Shown here in pieces: positions 23,038-33,679 of a stretch of 64,000 nt of DNA. This stretch comes from Strongyloides papillosus (Eukaryota; Nematoda; Chromadorea; Rhabditida; Strongyloididae): assembly GCA_005656395.1 (NCBI GenBank), contig SRSI01000009.1, forward strand, positions 1,860,001 through 1,924,000. Direction: 5' to 3'. How positions within the stretch are numbered: the stretch's first letter is position 1; every line of letters begins with the position of its first letter. Below the pieces are notes generated by a model that had not been told where the DNA came from, searched no databases, and saw nothing but the letters and a program-made list of their open reading frames with translations. Made by a program: the position numbers and the translations under genes.

Positions 23038-24619
23038 TTATATTATTATTATATTTAATTAGTTTACCTAGTACTTTTGTTTTCAGTTGTTATTTTATCA
23101 TTTTAAAGTTTATAAATTTAATCACTGTACAACATTTTTTAGCACTTCTGTTATACGCAGAAATCTAGTGTTAACTGATAAGTTACTAGTGATTACTGAA
23201 CTCTCATAAAATAAATAAGAGATATTTTTGGTTATAAATATTAATACTTTGTTACATGTCTTTGTTTTATGTAAAATAAAAATAATGTTAGATATAGTTC
23301 TATTTAAAAAAAGTAATAGAAGATAAAGTTTTTATACTTTTTTATGATATTTTAAAAATGGTTATTTAAAGCATTTTATTAAATACTGATGGAGGTAAAA
23401 TCTTAATTTTTTATAGACGGTAAATGTTAAAGAAGTTTATTTTATACAATAAATACTCATACCATAAAAGGTAGAGATTTTTAAAAGTCAATTTTATGTT
23501 AATAATTTATTATTTCTTTTTGTAATTATTGTTGTATGCTTACGTGAAACTTCTTGCAAGTTTATATTTATACGATTACTATATGAAAAAATATTTATGT
23601 TTGTGTCCTACTAGAGTATCTTTTAGTTGAATGATTTAATTTATTAAAAATTAATTACATAATAATCGTGCGAAAAAATTGTGCATTTCATTTGGCAATC
23701 ATCGGTTTCTATGACTTTAATAAATTTATCATAAATTGAAAGATTTCATTTCATTCATTAGCATTATTTTTATGGAAAACTTATATTTACATTATTAAGA
23801 TATAATATTAAATCATCAAATTTATGGGTTTATATGAAATTTACGGAAGTTATAAGCATACTTTTTTTCAAAATGAATATACATGACAACTTATTCGATA
23901 TTTAAAAAAGTTTATAAAATAAATTTAAAACGATATACTTTTATAGATAAATTTTTGTGTGGAACATTTAATGTTTTAACAATATTATGGTAAAATCAAA
24001 GTAAAGAAATCCCAACTATCATTAGTTTATAAAAAATATAATGATTTATAACTGCTTTTTTTATAAAAGTATTTTTTTAAACAGTTATATCAATATTCTT
24101 TTCCAGACTTATCATTTTATTATTTAAATTATAATAAAACATTTTTTTAAAAACAAAAATTTTTAACTAAAAATATTATAATAATTGAATTATTTAATAA
24201 AATGATAGACTATTTGGAGTTATTTTATGAGTATATACACATACAGGCGTGCCTAAGAGTTTCTACATCTAATAATAGTATAAAAAATATGTTTTTTCAT
24301 GACAAATGTAATAAAATCCTTTTGGTGTACAGTACAAGCACTGAATAAGAAAGTTCCTAATAGGTAAAGCTTCTAAATATTTACTGCCTTAGTTCTGGTT
24401 AGGTGTTTACTTAGAGGTTGCACTGTACATAAAATAAAATTCTGAATAAAATGTATTAATAAAATAAGATTATAAATGATTTATTGTATAAATATTTATA
24501 ACAATAAAATTGTCAATTTATTTTTAAAAAATTCTAGTTGACCAATCATAACAATAAATCCTACACGCCAAAAATTTTGAAGCCAGAGTTTGAAAAATTA
24601 AAACATCCATCTATATAAC
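23038..24619. other. Long intergenic region downstream of the F-box pair
   Basis: About 1.6 kb of AT-rich DNA. The first 170 bp still resembles the 3' flank of paralogue 1 (AGTGxxAACTGAxAA, then TAGTGATTACT and ACTCTCA). At 24326-24429 an 8-bp perfect inverted repeat (TGTACAGT/ACTGTACA) bounds a 104-nt segment. No other gene is evident. Confidence 0.5.
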
Positions 24620-24822
24620 TTATTGTTTTGAAAAATCCTTCTTTTCTTCAACATTTTCAATTTTCTGAGGTTTGTATTTCTCAAAATTAAATGCCACAAA
24701 TACCGGATAAGCAAAAAAACAGGTAAGATAGTAACAGCTTAAGAGTCGTCTTCTCTGAAATTTTCTTTAAAATTAGTATTTTGTAAACTTACAATAGGAT
24801 ACTCCAGATAAAACCACTTCAT
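24620..24822 (-). CDS. Small single-pass membrane protein, unrecognised (54 aa)
   Basis: Two tiny exons, 24793-24822 and 24620-24754, are joined by a 38-nt intron with a consensus donor (GTAAGT) and acceptor (TTTCAG). The protein starts MKWFYLEYPI and continues RRRLLSCYYL. It has one hydrophobic segment (about residues 14-32, LLSCYYLTCFFAYPVFVAF) and a charged, Lys/Glu-rich C-terminal tail ending in FSKQ. Positive residues before and acidic/basic residues after the helix resemble small mitochondrial or ER membrane subunits, but I do not recognise the family. Evidence for a real gene: good splice signals, an open frame on both sides, and a composition less AT-biased than the flanks. It sits on the same strand as the acyl-CoA dehydrogenase downstream block, 390 bp away. 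Confidence 0.6.
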
Positions 24823-25208
24823 TTTATATCTTTAAAGTCACAATAGAATGTCTTCTATTTTTTTAACAAAATCAAAGGAAATATCTTACAACGAAGTTTT
24901 GTATAATGTATCGCAGTTATTTTTTATTTGAAAAAGTACTTTGGTCGTAGAAAATTTTATCAACGTGTTAGAAATAATTATTGCTATTTATGAATAAGAG
25001 AAATTTTTATATACATTATTTATCTTAAGATTAATTTCACCTTTACATGTTACGCTTCATTACAACAAACATTAATTATTTTACGAAATTTTATGAAAGT
25101 TAAAGATTTAAAAGATTTTTTCAAACACAAACTGTTTGAAAAAAAATAAAATAGTAAAAAAATTTACAACCATTTCAATTAATTAATTTGAGTTCCAAAT
25201 AACTTTAA
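24823..25208. other. Intergenic, no gene seen
   Basis: About 390 bp holding the 3' UTR of the acyl-CoA dehydrogenase and the promoter of the small membrane protein gene. No other feature is seen. Confidence 0.5.
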
Positions 25209-27618
25209 TTAAATTTTGCTTTTTATATCTGAGAAGTTTTCAAAAACTATTTCCTTATCAGCGTTGTTTCTTGAAGAATTAAAAATACTAACATCGAAAT
25301 TAATAATTGGGTTTTCAACACAATATCTAAAAGCTACAACTTTATCACTCTCTGTAGCTACTTCTGAGGATGCATGTTGAATTAATAATGCTCCTGAATA
25401 TATTTTTCCGATCATCATACCAATTTCTCTTGCACCACGGTCAATTTGCATTAATGAAGCATTATTTCCTTCAGAAATTTTTGAGAGAGAAAATTTTAAG
25501 AATTTCAATGCACCTTTGACCTTTTCTGTACAATTTCTAAGTGATTCATCGTTTGTTGTGTTTGTTAACACTTCATTGATATGTTTCTCAAAAGCACCAA
25601 GAACATTTTTATTACTCGCAAAAACACGCAATACATCTAATGATAAAACATTTGTTGTTCCTTCCCATATGGGTGTAACTTGTGCATCTCTTAATATTGA
25701 AGGTATTCCTGTATTTTCAATATATCCTTGACCACCAAAACATTCAATTCCCTCACTTATAAGAGGAACAGCTTTCTTTCCTGTATATAATTTTAGTATT
25801 GGTGTCATTAAACGAAGATTTAAAATTTCAGTAGGCGTTGCTTCTCCAGATTCCTATAGAGCATATTTAAATATTATAATAATAGACTAATGTAATTTAT
25901 GTGTGTTTATGAAAATAAATACTTATTCCTTAGAAATTGTAAATTTTTATAGATTACGTAGTAGTTGAACTTAATTTTTTGAAATTTTTTTTGAGTTAAA
26001 TCAAAATTTTTTTACTTAAAATATATTCTTATATTAAAAACTACTTAATCATATACATTGAAGTAGTTTTTGTTATTTTTTAACTAATAGAAAAAAATTT
26101 TTCGGAAAATCAAAAGTGCATGTGACCTGAAGCAGCGTGGCGCAGTGGAAGCGTGCTGGGCCCATAACCCAGAGGTCGGTGGATCGAAACCACTCGCTGC
26201 TATCTTTTTAAACGTACCTGAAGCCCCAGAAGACGGCCAGCTTCTAAAATGAACAATAATCCTGCTCTACATTCTACTTCAAGCTTCGATAAGGTTGCCA
26301 TATGTAAAGGCCACTCATTTAATTTACGACCAAATGCTGCTCTCTTTGTTGAGTAATCACGAGCAAGTGAAATTATTCTAGAAAAATATTTTATATTTTA
26401 CTCAAATTAACCCACCTCCTCATGTAGGAAACAGAAGCAATTGCATTGTGAATACGTGTTACATTAAGCATATTGGCAATTGATGGAATACCACGTCCTT
26501 CATCTGAAACTTTAATAGCTTCTACACCGTCTAAAAGTAATTCTGCTGTAGGAAGTTGTCGAGTTCCAAGCTTATCTTTTAATGTTACCATTTGAATGCC
26601 ATTTAATTTTTTTGTCTCATTATTTCTAATCGGCAAGTAAAAAAGTGATAATCCTTTTGATCCTAAAATTACATTACCGTTTTTATCTATGATTCTTGCT
26701 AATGTCAAACATACATCTGCATCAATAGCAGATGAAAACCACTTATAACCATTTAATAAATACTGAAAAATATTTGGATATATTATTTTTAAACGATATT
26801 TTTACCTTTCCATTTCCTATATCTTTAGCATATGTATCACATCCTCCACCAACATCACTTCCACCTTTTTTCTCAGTCATCCATTGTCCACTTGTCCAAG
26901 CTTCTTTACCATTTCTTGATACCAAACGATCATACGCGTATTTTAGTTCATCGTATTTTTCATCTAACTTTAATTCTTTAATAGTTTTTGCAGCCCCATC
27001 GGTCATAGCCAATGGACATGAAACAAGTCCTGATGATGGCCCAAAAAGATACAGTTTAGATAATTGATGGATACGTCGATACTTTGGATCCAGAGTTGGA
27101 TCATAACCTATTGAAATTAAACCTTCTTCTGCTGCGATTTCTTTTAATTTATACCATGCCGGAGAAACAATTAATCTGTCAATACGATTACCCCATGCAT
27201 CTTGTTGTTCAAGTTTAGGAGGCTCTAATTCGGCTTGTCTACCTAATTGATCAATTTCACTAACAATTCTATCACCAAAAGATTTAAGATCTTTTGATAC
27301 ATCATGATAATATTTTTTTGGTAATAAGCGTGATAATGCTCGATCTAGTAAAGGATCAGTAGTATATGGATTTGTTAATGAAGGGGGAACCTGTGAAAAA
27401 TCTCCAGTTATTGAATGACTATATTTATTTCCAATATCAGTTCCCATATCTCTAAAATTCGAAAAAATAGCTTATTTATAAATCACATGATGTTTTTAAA
27501 AACTTTAAAAATCGAAAAAATAAAAAAAACAATACCTAGTTGTTATAGAACTTAATAAACCATAAATTGAAGGTATTATAGAGAACTTTGAACTTGACAA
27601 CAAATTGGAGCGAAGCAT
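25209..27618 (-). CDS. Acyl-CoA dehydrogenase, AidB/ACDH-11-type
   Basis: Flavoenzyme of the acyl-CoA dehydrogenase superfamily. Exons are 27536-27618, 26806-27451, 26416-26762, 26218-26377 and 25209-25853; 626 aa, and all phases agree. Exon 1 encodes a Ser/Leu/Arg-rich N-terminus (MLRSNLLSSSKFSIIPSIYG) that looks like a mitochondrial presequence. The next block, FSQVPPSLTNPYTTDPLLD, and the length are typical of the AidB/C. elegans ACDH-11 subgroup rather than medium/long-chain dehydrogenases. Core motifs are FGPSSGLVSCPLAMTDGAA, GQWMTEKKGGSDVG, YLLNGYKWFSSAIDADV, RIHNAIASVSYMRR, and the C-terminal CFGGQGYIENTGIPSILRDAQ followed by PIWEGTTNV. The ACDH-11 group links fatty-acid handling to membrane adaptation in C. 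elegans. Intron 4 (25854-26217) carries a tRNA on the opposite strand. Confidence 0.9.
26131..26202 (+). tRNA. Initiator tRNA-Met (CAT), nested antisense in acyl-CoA dehydrogenase intron 4
   Basis: The acceptor AGCAGCG/CGCTGCT pairs perfectly, with discriminator A. The anticodon loop CCCATAA (anticodon CAT) sits on a CTGGG/CCCAG stem preceded by the GCGTGCTGGG run. The T arm has ATCGAAA instead of TTCGAA, with flanking GGTGG/CCACT pairs. The A1:T72 pair, the three G:C pairs in the anticodon stem and the A54-type T loop are hallmarks of eukaryotic initiator tRNA. The pol III terminator TTTTT is at 26205-26209, only 9 bp before the host gene's exon 4. Confidence 0.96.
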
Positions 27619-27933
27619 GATGTTAAGGTTTTTTGCTATCTATAAAAATGAATTAAGAAGATTAGTTTAATTAGTAGTATAATATTATAAATAGGTGATC
27701 GATGAAAAACTCGATTGTAGAACAAGACAAACCAATGGATGCAAATAAATATTATATAGGTTGTATGATAAACAATTTATGTGTAATCAAAATATTGCCA
27801 CATCGATAAGATTAAAGTTGCAATTTGTTATTTAAATTACTATTTATTTTTATCTAGAAATTAATAAGAAAATTTTATTATAATCAGTAATTACAATATA
27901 AATAAGATTTACGAAATAATTTTTTTCCATACT
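27619..27933. other. Intergenic, no gene seen
   Basis: About 315 bp between the bZIP 3' end and the acyl-CoA dehydrogenase start; the promoter of the latter is expected here. Nothing else is seen. Confidence 0.5.
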
Positions 27934-28294
27934 TTACAGTGTTGCCTTCTCAGGCTGAGAGATTGTTTTTGTATCTTGGCGATTTTTATTATAAACCGAC
28001 ATCATTTCTTTTAATGTGGCAAGTTTGGTTTTTAACTTTTCAACATGTCTAAAATAAACAATTATTAAATTAAAAAATTTTTGCAATATACCTTTCTAGT
28101 TCAGCATTTTCCGCTCTCATAGCTTCCATCTTCTCACTTGTAACTGACATCTCTAGCTTTTTTTTTTCTCTCGTTTTATTAACAGCGATATTATTGCGAT
28201 GTCGTTTCAATGCATAATCATTTGTCGAAAAATTTTCTTCTCCACTTATTGGACTATTTGAAGATCGTTTTCTTTGTATTGGGTTGAGAGACAT
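27934..28294 (-). CDS. C/EBP-type bZIP transcription factor (cebp-2/CEBPG-like)
   Basis: Exons are 28092-28294 and 27934-28048; 105 aa. The basic region reads RHRNNIAVNKTREKKK, matching the C/EBP consensus (RNNIAV-K-R-K) that contacts the DNA major groove. A leucine zipper follows across the splice (MEAMRAENAELERHVEKLK, then TLKEMM). There is almost nothing outside the bZIP: 28 residues before and a short Ser/Gln/Pro tail after. A bare bZIP without an activation domain is the architecture of CEBPG and C. elegans CEBP-2, which act as dimer partners of other bZIPs. The zipper heptads include Lys and Thr/Met positions, so partner choice cannot be read off. Nuclear. Confidence 0.87.
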
Positions 28295-28721
28295 TATCGC
28301 AAAATCATGTATTTTTCTAAAATTTAACTCATTTTAATTTCATTTGATATTATAAAAAATATCGTCATTAAAATACATGGCAATTACCATTAGAAATACA
28401 AGGCATAAAATGAATTATATATTTAAATAAAATAGAAAAAAGTACCAATAAATATTAAAAATTACTATGTAGGCATCTGTATTAAATTGCAGGGTAACGA
28501 TTTCATCAAAACTGTTATCACACAAAGAAAACATGGATTAAAATAAATTAATCGCTAACTCTTGAAATGATAATTATTCCATATGGAAGTTAATATTTAA
28601 ATTTCAAAATATAACTCGTAGTTGACTTTTTTTTTCAGGAATGATTTGATAAGAAAATGTCAAAAAGGTAACGTCATTATAAGGCAGATTGATTATTATA
28701 TAAAGTGGATTAATATTTAAT
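28295..28721. other. Intergenic, no gene seen
   Basis: About 430 bp holding the bZIP promoter and the RAB-30 3' UTR. No other structure is recognised. Confidence 0.5.
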
Positions 28722-29485
28722 TTAATTTCTACCACAACAGCTATTTAATTGAGCTTGTGCCTTATCAACGAGCGAAACTGAACCAGAATCATGATCATTT
28801 TTGTATACAAGTCTAAAATAAATTAAAGTCATGATAAGGTATCTTATCAGTAACACCTACTTTTCATCAGTCAATTTCATTTCTTTTGTCAGTCTTGTTG
28901 CAACTTCTTGAAATAACGTATCGACATTTGTTGCATCCAGAGCAGATGTCTCTAGAAAATAATCAAAACCATTTGCATCAGCGAAGTGAACACCTATTCG
29001 TTCAGGAACTTCTCTTTCATCTTCTTTATCAACTTTATTACCAACTAATATTTTTAAAACTTTCCGATTAGCATATTGTTCAATCTCTGATAACCATTCT
29101 GGTAAGCAATCGAAACTTGGCTGTACAGCCACGTCGTATACTAAAACAATAGCATGAGCTGATCTATAATAACTTTGAGTTATTGATCTAAATCGTTCTT
29201 GACCGGCTGTATCCCATATTTGTAACTATAGATAATTGTTAATTGAATACAATTAATAGTGATACTTACCTTTATCTTATCATTGTCAACTTTTACCGTT
29301 TTAATCATAAAATCAACACCTATCGTAGCAGATTGACATGCAGGAAAAATACCTTGTGTAAATTTACGTACTTAAAAATAGATTTATTAACTTTATAAAA
29401 ATAGATATAAAATACCTAGACATGTCTTTCCAACTCCAGCATTTCCAACTAACACTACTTTGAAGAGATATTTATAATCTTCCAT
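28722..29485 (-). CDS. rab-30: Small GTPase RAB-30
   Basis: Golgi-associated Rab GTPase. Exons are 29416-29485, 29270-29370, 28861-29225 and 28722-28812; 208 aa. P-loop GNAGVGKT is at 14-21, the switch I region ATIGVDFMIKTV at 38-49, and switch II WDTAGQERFRSITQSYYRSA starts at 61. The guanine-specificity motifs are GNKVD and ETSAL. The segments RxFTQGIFP, LPEWLSEIEQYA and ERFRSITQSYYRS are specific to Rab30 among Rabs. The C-terminus ends CCGRN, so the two cysteines that should be geranylgeranylated are followed by three residues, as in the CC-x(n) Rab tails. A GC-rich hairpin lies about 100 bp upstream of the start (29585-29627). Confidence 0.95.
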
Positions 29486-29584
29486 TATTGATAAAAAAAT
29501 ATTTATAAATATTTCTTCAAAACAATAACCAGATGATATTTAGGATGTCAGTTTATTTAACACATAAAATATTATTAAAGGACT

Positions 29585-29627
29585 AGTGCGTCGACAATAT
29601 GTTTAGTGTGGCTGTTGGTGACGCACT
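29585..29627. other. GC-rich hairpin upstream of rab-30
   Basis: AGTGCGTC (29585-29592) is exactly complementary to GACGCACT (29620-29627). Counting inward, pairing extends to 15 positions with two G:T and one mismatch, leaving a 13-nt loop. It lies 100 bp upstream of rab-30 and 117 bp past the 3' end of the TRIP4 gene, in DNA that is otherwise AT-rich. It could be a promoter cruciform or an RNA hairpin. Confidence 0.45.
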
Positions 29628-29743
29628 TATGAATGTCGGTAAAGTACGATCAATAATATGTATTTATATCAAATACTGTGCAAATGATAAGGATAAATAT
29701 TTATTTGTTAGAAAAATATTCAATTTTAAATGAATAAATTATA

Positions 29744-31121
29744 CTATAATTCGAGAAGATTTTTGACAGTTTGTAGTAAATTTGTATTTAATCGAGTGAA
29801 ACCTTCTCCTGACAAATATGGTATTGGACAAGGTAATTCTTCAAATACCGAAAATATTAAAACAAACCCATCCCCCTTTTCGGTTATTTTTGACGAAGGA
29901 TACTAAAATTAATAGAGTAAACGTTAATAATCAAAAGGTAAAATAAACTGACCAAATCATTGTATTCATTTAATGAATGACAGCTTGTCAAAATACATCT
30001 TCCAACAATACTTCCTATAGGAAAATCTATCTTATACTTTTTTCTTTTCTCATCCAATTCTTCATCACTTATGTTTTTTGTAGCTGATGCAATATAGATG
30101 GGACCTTTTATATCTAAATATGTACCCCAATATACATGTTTTTCAATGCCGTTTACCAATAGACTAGCTAATGGTTGTTCTAACGATAAACAAAAACCTT
30201 TAGAGTCCACTTCTGTAAACAAGGCTTCATCACAACAATTATTATATACTTCAGTCATCATCTCTTTTGATATTTTTGGGTTTTCTTTGAAAGAATGTTT
30301 AGAGTAAGTCTCATCGTATATAGGAGTAAAATTTCCTCTTGGAATTATTTCATATTTACTGTCTTCATCATCCTCAACATTATGCATTCTAGCATATGCA
30401 CATCTTAAAATATCTTGTATTATATGGTCTTTTCCATAATCAACTGTTTCATTTCTATTATTTTCCCTTTCTTTTATAGTTTCATTCATAAAATCTAAAT
30501 CTATAAATATTTTTTTCTTTTTTTGCCTATTTAGCATATCAAGTTCCGCTTTTCTTGACTCTATTTGCCTTCTTTCATCACTTGTTAGATAAGCATTACT
30601 TTCAATATCGATAAAGTCTCCTTGTAAATCATGCACCTTATTTATCCGTGAACTATCATTATCGGCTTGAAGTAGTTGTTCTCTAAATTCAATGGCTTTT
30701 CCTAACTTATCGTTCTTGCTTAATGCATTTAAAGGATCGGAGGCAGTCAATTCCATCATGAGCTTAATACTATCGTTATCATTTTTTTCTAAAACATGCC
30801 ATTCATCTTTTGATACAACTAAAGTTGAACAAAAAAGACAAGGACCACTTCTTTGTTGCTCACAAACTATATTACCACATCCTAAGCAGTTACCAATTAA
30901 TTGATGGTCTCTTGCCATACAATCACATGGTATACGTCCTAAAGTTAAGAAAATACCAAACTATTTTTAATTTAATGCATAAATAATATTTTTATACGTA
31001 AATAAAAATAAATTTCTTAATAGTTATTTTTTTTACCTGGCTTTATTTGTTTTTTTAGAATACGCAATCCATCGCTTAAGGCTGAATTTGTTTTTATATT
31101 TGGAACGCTATCTTTACCCAT
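29744..31121 (-). CDS. Activating signal cointegrator 1 (ASC-1/TRIP4-like)
   Basis: Nuclear coactivator subunit of the ASC-1 complex, which in animals also takes part in ribosome-collision rescue. Exons are 31037-31121, 29953-30938 and 29744-29902; 409 aa. The N-terminal C2HC5 zinc finger begins at the first splice: IPCDCMARDH, then NCLGCGNIVCEQQ and GPCLFCSTLV, with Cys/His spacing as in TRIP4. A charged linker with KAIEFREQLLQADN follows, then the C-terminal ASCH domain (LSLEQPLASLLVNGIEKHVY, then GPIYIASATK, GSIVGRCIL and FVLIFSVFEELPCPIP). It is shorter than human TRIP4 (581 aa), mainly N-terminal to the zinc finger. The minor donor GTCAGT closes exon 2. Confidence 0.88.
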
Positions 31122-33679
31122 AAATAATAACAAAAATAATTATTTTAGTATCGTATAAAAATGTGCAAATATTTTTTTAAAATTAATATTCACATAACGA
31201 CTATAATTGGGGAAATGTCTTATAAAGGCCATTAAAGCGGTTGAGGTCACATTGTATTGTGGTTTTGATATTATATTAATTATTTCCTCAATATGAATTA
31301 ATCATTATGTCCATATTTTCACTGATAAGGAATACCTCAGGTGAATAATATTTTTTTCCCCTGCACGAATACAGAGAATGAAAACATTTTGGCAAAATAA
31401 AGTAACACATTGCCTTGTTTTTTTTAAAGTTTAATGAATAAAAATATTTCTAGTGTGGAGCTTTGCTAATCATGTTTTATATTACAATAATCACTATATT
31501 TTAAATAACTTCTACCTACTTTTTTCTATTCCTTATACTTGGTTTTAAGTTAATATATGTTTTATAAACGTTGGTTTGTAAAATTGCATTCATTTAACCT
31601 CCTGTGTATATAATGTCAATTCAATTATTCTTGACTCATTTTAGGTCAGTGGAAGTTTTGGAAATTACCATATTCTGATTTATGATATATACATATCTAT
31701 TCACCCAAATTATTAGATAATATTCAGGGCGCTTTTCTCCAACATATTTATTATATATTATTAGTAGAGAGTCCTATTTAAATTAAAAATTTAGTTACTC
31801 AGGGTATTGTGTAAAATAATTAAAATGGAGGAGTATATTTCAAACTATGTAATGACAACTCTAATTTCTTGTCATTATTGATCATAATAAATAATTTAAG
31901 AAGAAGGATAAATATAATTTTCTAGATTCCAGTGGATATACACAGCTTAAAATAGCTGTTTTTACACATATACTTTATTTTTTTCAAAGCACATCCCTAA
32001 GAAAGAAATTATTCCTTCAAATACATATTATACTATGTGTATAAGTATATTTAGATATTGGAAATTAAATTTCAAAATGAGTTTTAAAATCCCTTTCACT
32101 AGTTTTAAAGGAAAATTAGAAATGATACTTCATAGATTAATTATAATATTTGATATGACTTCAAATGTTTTAAAGATGTTGATTGTTTGATTTTGGGTAA
32201 TTATGGCGCGCAGGATGGCGTAGTGTAGTTGTCCGTATTGTTGTATACGTAATGTACATAACTTTATATAAATCCTTTTAGAGTAATTTGCCGTATGTGC
32301 CTATAACATTGACCATCTATATTTACAATGTTCTTTTCCTTTTTAATTCGTTTGTTAGTTTTTATTTGCCAATATATACACATATATACATATTTATATT
32401 GTTGAAAATATTATACTTTTAGGATCTTAAAAATTGGGCTCGCTAAAATTTAGACCTATTGGTATATATTTAAAACAAAAAATTGAGTTATATATTACTT
32501 TTTGGCCTCTATGTCTTAGTGTGTATTTTTCTATGTGCTTTTTCAATTTCTTATCCTCATTGTTATTTTATAAATTAGGTGATATTTTTGATAAAAGTAA
32601 TGGCAAAAATGGCTAAAGGGAAATTTATTTAAAATTATAGGAAATATTTTTTGTTCTAAAATATTGCTCATGTAAAATAATTTTATTTTTTATTGATATA
32701 TGTTTAATTCTACCGCTTAAACAATATGTAGAGCAGACATTTTTTGATGTCATTTTTATGAGGCGAAATATGTTGAGGTACATAGTGTTTTAAGATATAA
32801 ATATATAAAATATAAAAGTGTTATAATGGAAATATTAAATGTCAAAATCAGTAAAAATTAGAAATATTGTTATTATTAATTTTTTTCCCTTAGTAGTGAC
32901 GCTATGTTTCGTTGATAACCATGTTAATCATTCATTTTTTTTAAATTTAACCATTAAATTTAAGTTTTTGTTATTCTCGTTTCAGCCGGGCTTAACTGAC
33001 TCGTTCAAGTCGGTAGAGGAACTCTGGGTATTACCAAGTTAACTAACAATCTGTCGGCTATTTCACTATTTCTCTATCATTTTTCCATATCAATTTATTC
33101 AATTTGATATACATACGGTGTGTGAGCCTTTTCCTCGCATATTCTCCTTTTTCTTATATTTTTATCTTTCATCTCCTCCTTTCCTATTCTTAATATTTTG
33201 GTGTCTCTTTGATGGCGTCTTGGTAGAGACCACATATTATGTACAACAGCTCTTTAATGTATTTAATATAAATTTTAATTCTTTTTTAATTCTTATTTTA
33301 TTTCTAGATTTAAATTAACAATTAAAAATTTCAACTATTATTTTTTCAAGTGATCATCGAAAAATAATCGTTATTATTCACTTTTTCTACTAAACTTTTT
33401 TTAAAATAATATACCATTTCAACAATATCAGCCTACAACACGTGTGATTGCATATTTATCAATTTAACTAAACGAATTTATTGCCATATTTATTACATTC
33501 AATGTCTATCATTAAAAAATATTAGCTATTGATTATAAAATACTAACCCAATTGTTTAACAAACACTGGGGAATAAATTTTTTAAAAGATATTTTTTAAA
33601 AGATATAATTAGATATATTCTAGTACTTCAAATCAGACCATTAATTAATAAATGATTTCATATAATATTTTAAAGAAAT
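31122..33679. other. Long intergenic region with locally raised GC
   Basis: About 2.56 kb between divergent genes (TRIP4 on -, Pygopus-like on +). Most is AT-rich and without credible ORFs. Two spots are richer in GC: around 32203-32260 and 32970-33240. The second starts just after a good splice-acceptor-like string (TTCTCGTTTCAG at 32974-32985) and includes the fold listed at 32984-33059. The region is long enough to hold enhancers or a non-coding first exon of the Pygopus-like gene. Confidence 0.5.
32984..33059 (+). ncRNA. Candidate structured RNA (nested three-way fold)
   Basis: The helices nest without overlap. AGCCG 32984-32988 pairs with CGGCT 33055-33059, and TTAACT 32992-32997 with AGTTAA 33037-33042. 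Inside are two abutting hairpins: GACT/AGTC (32998-33011) and GGTA-GAG/CTC-TACC (33012-33035). Either the plus or the minus strand could carry it. No known family is recognised, and chance folding is not excluded. Confidence 0.35.

Noticed and set aside
32434..33318. Three plus-strand ORFs of 60-67 codons in the TRIP4-Pygopus gap
   Set aside because: Phe/Leu/Ile-rich translations of T-rich DNA without good start, splice or domain signals.
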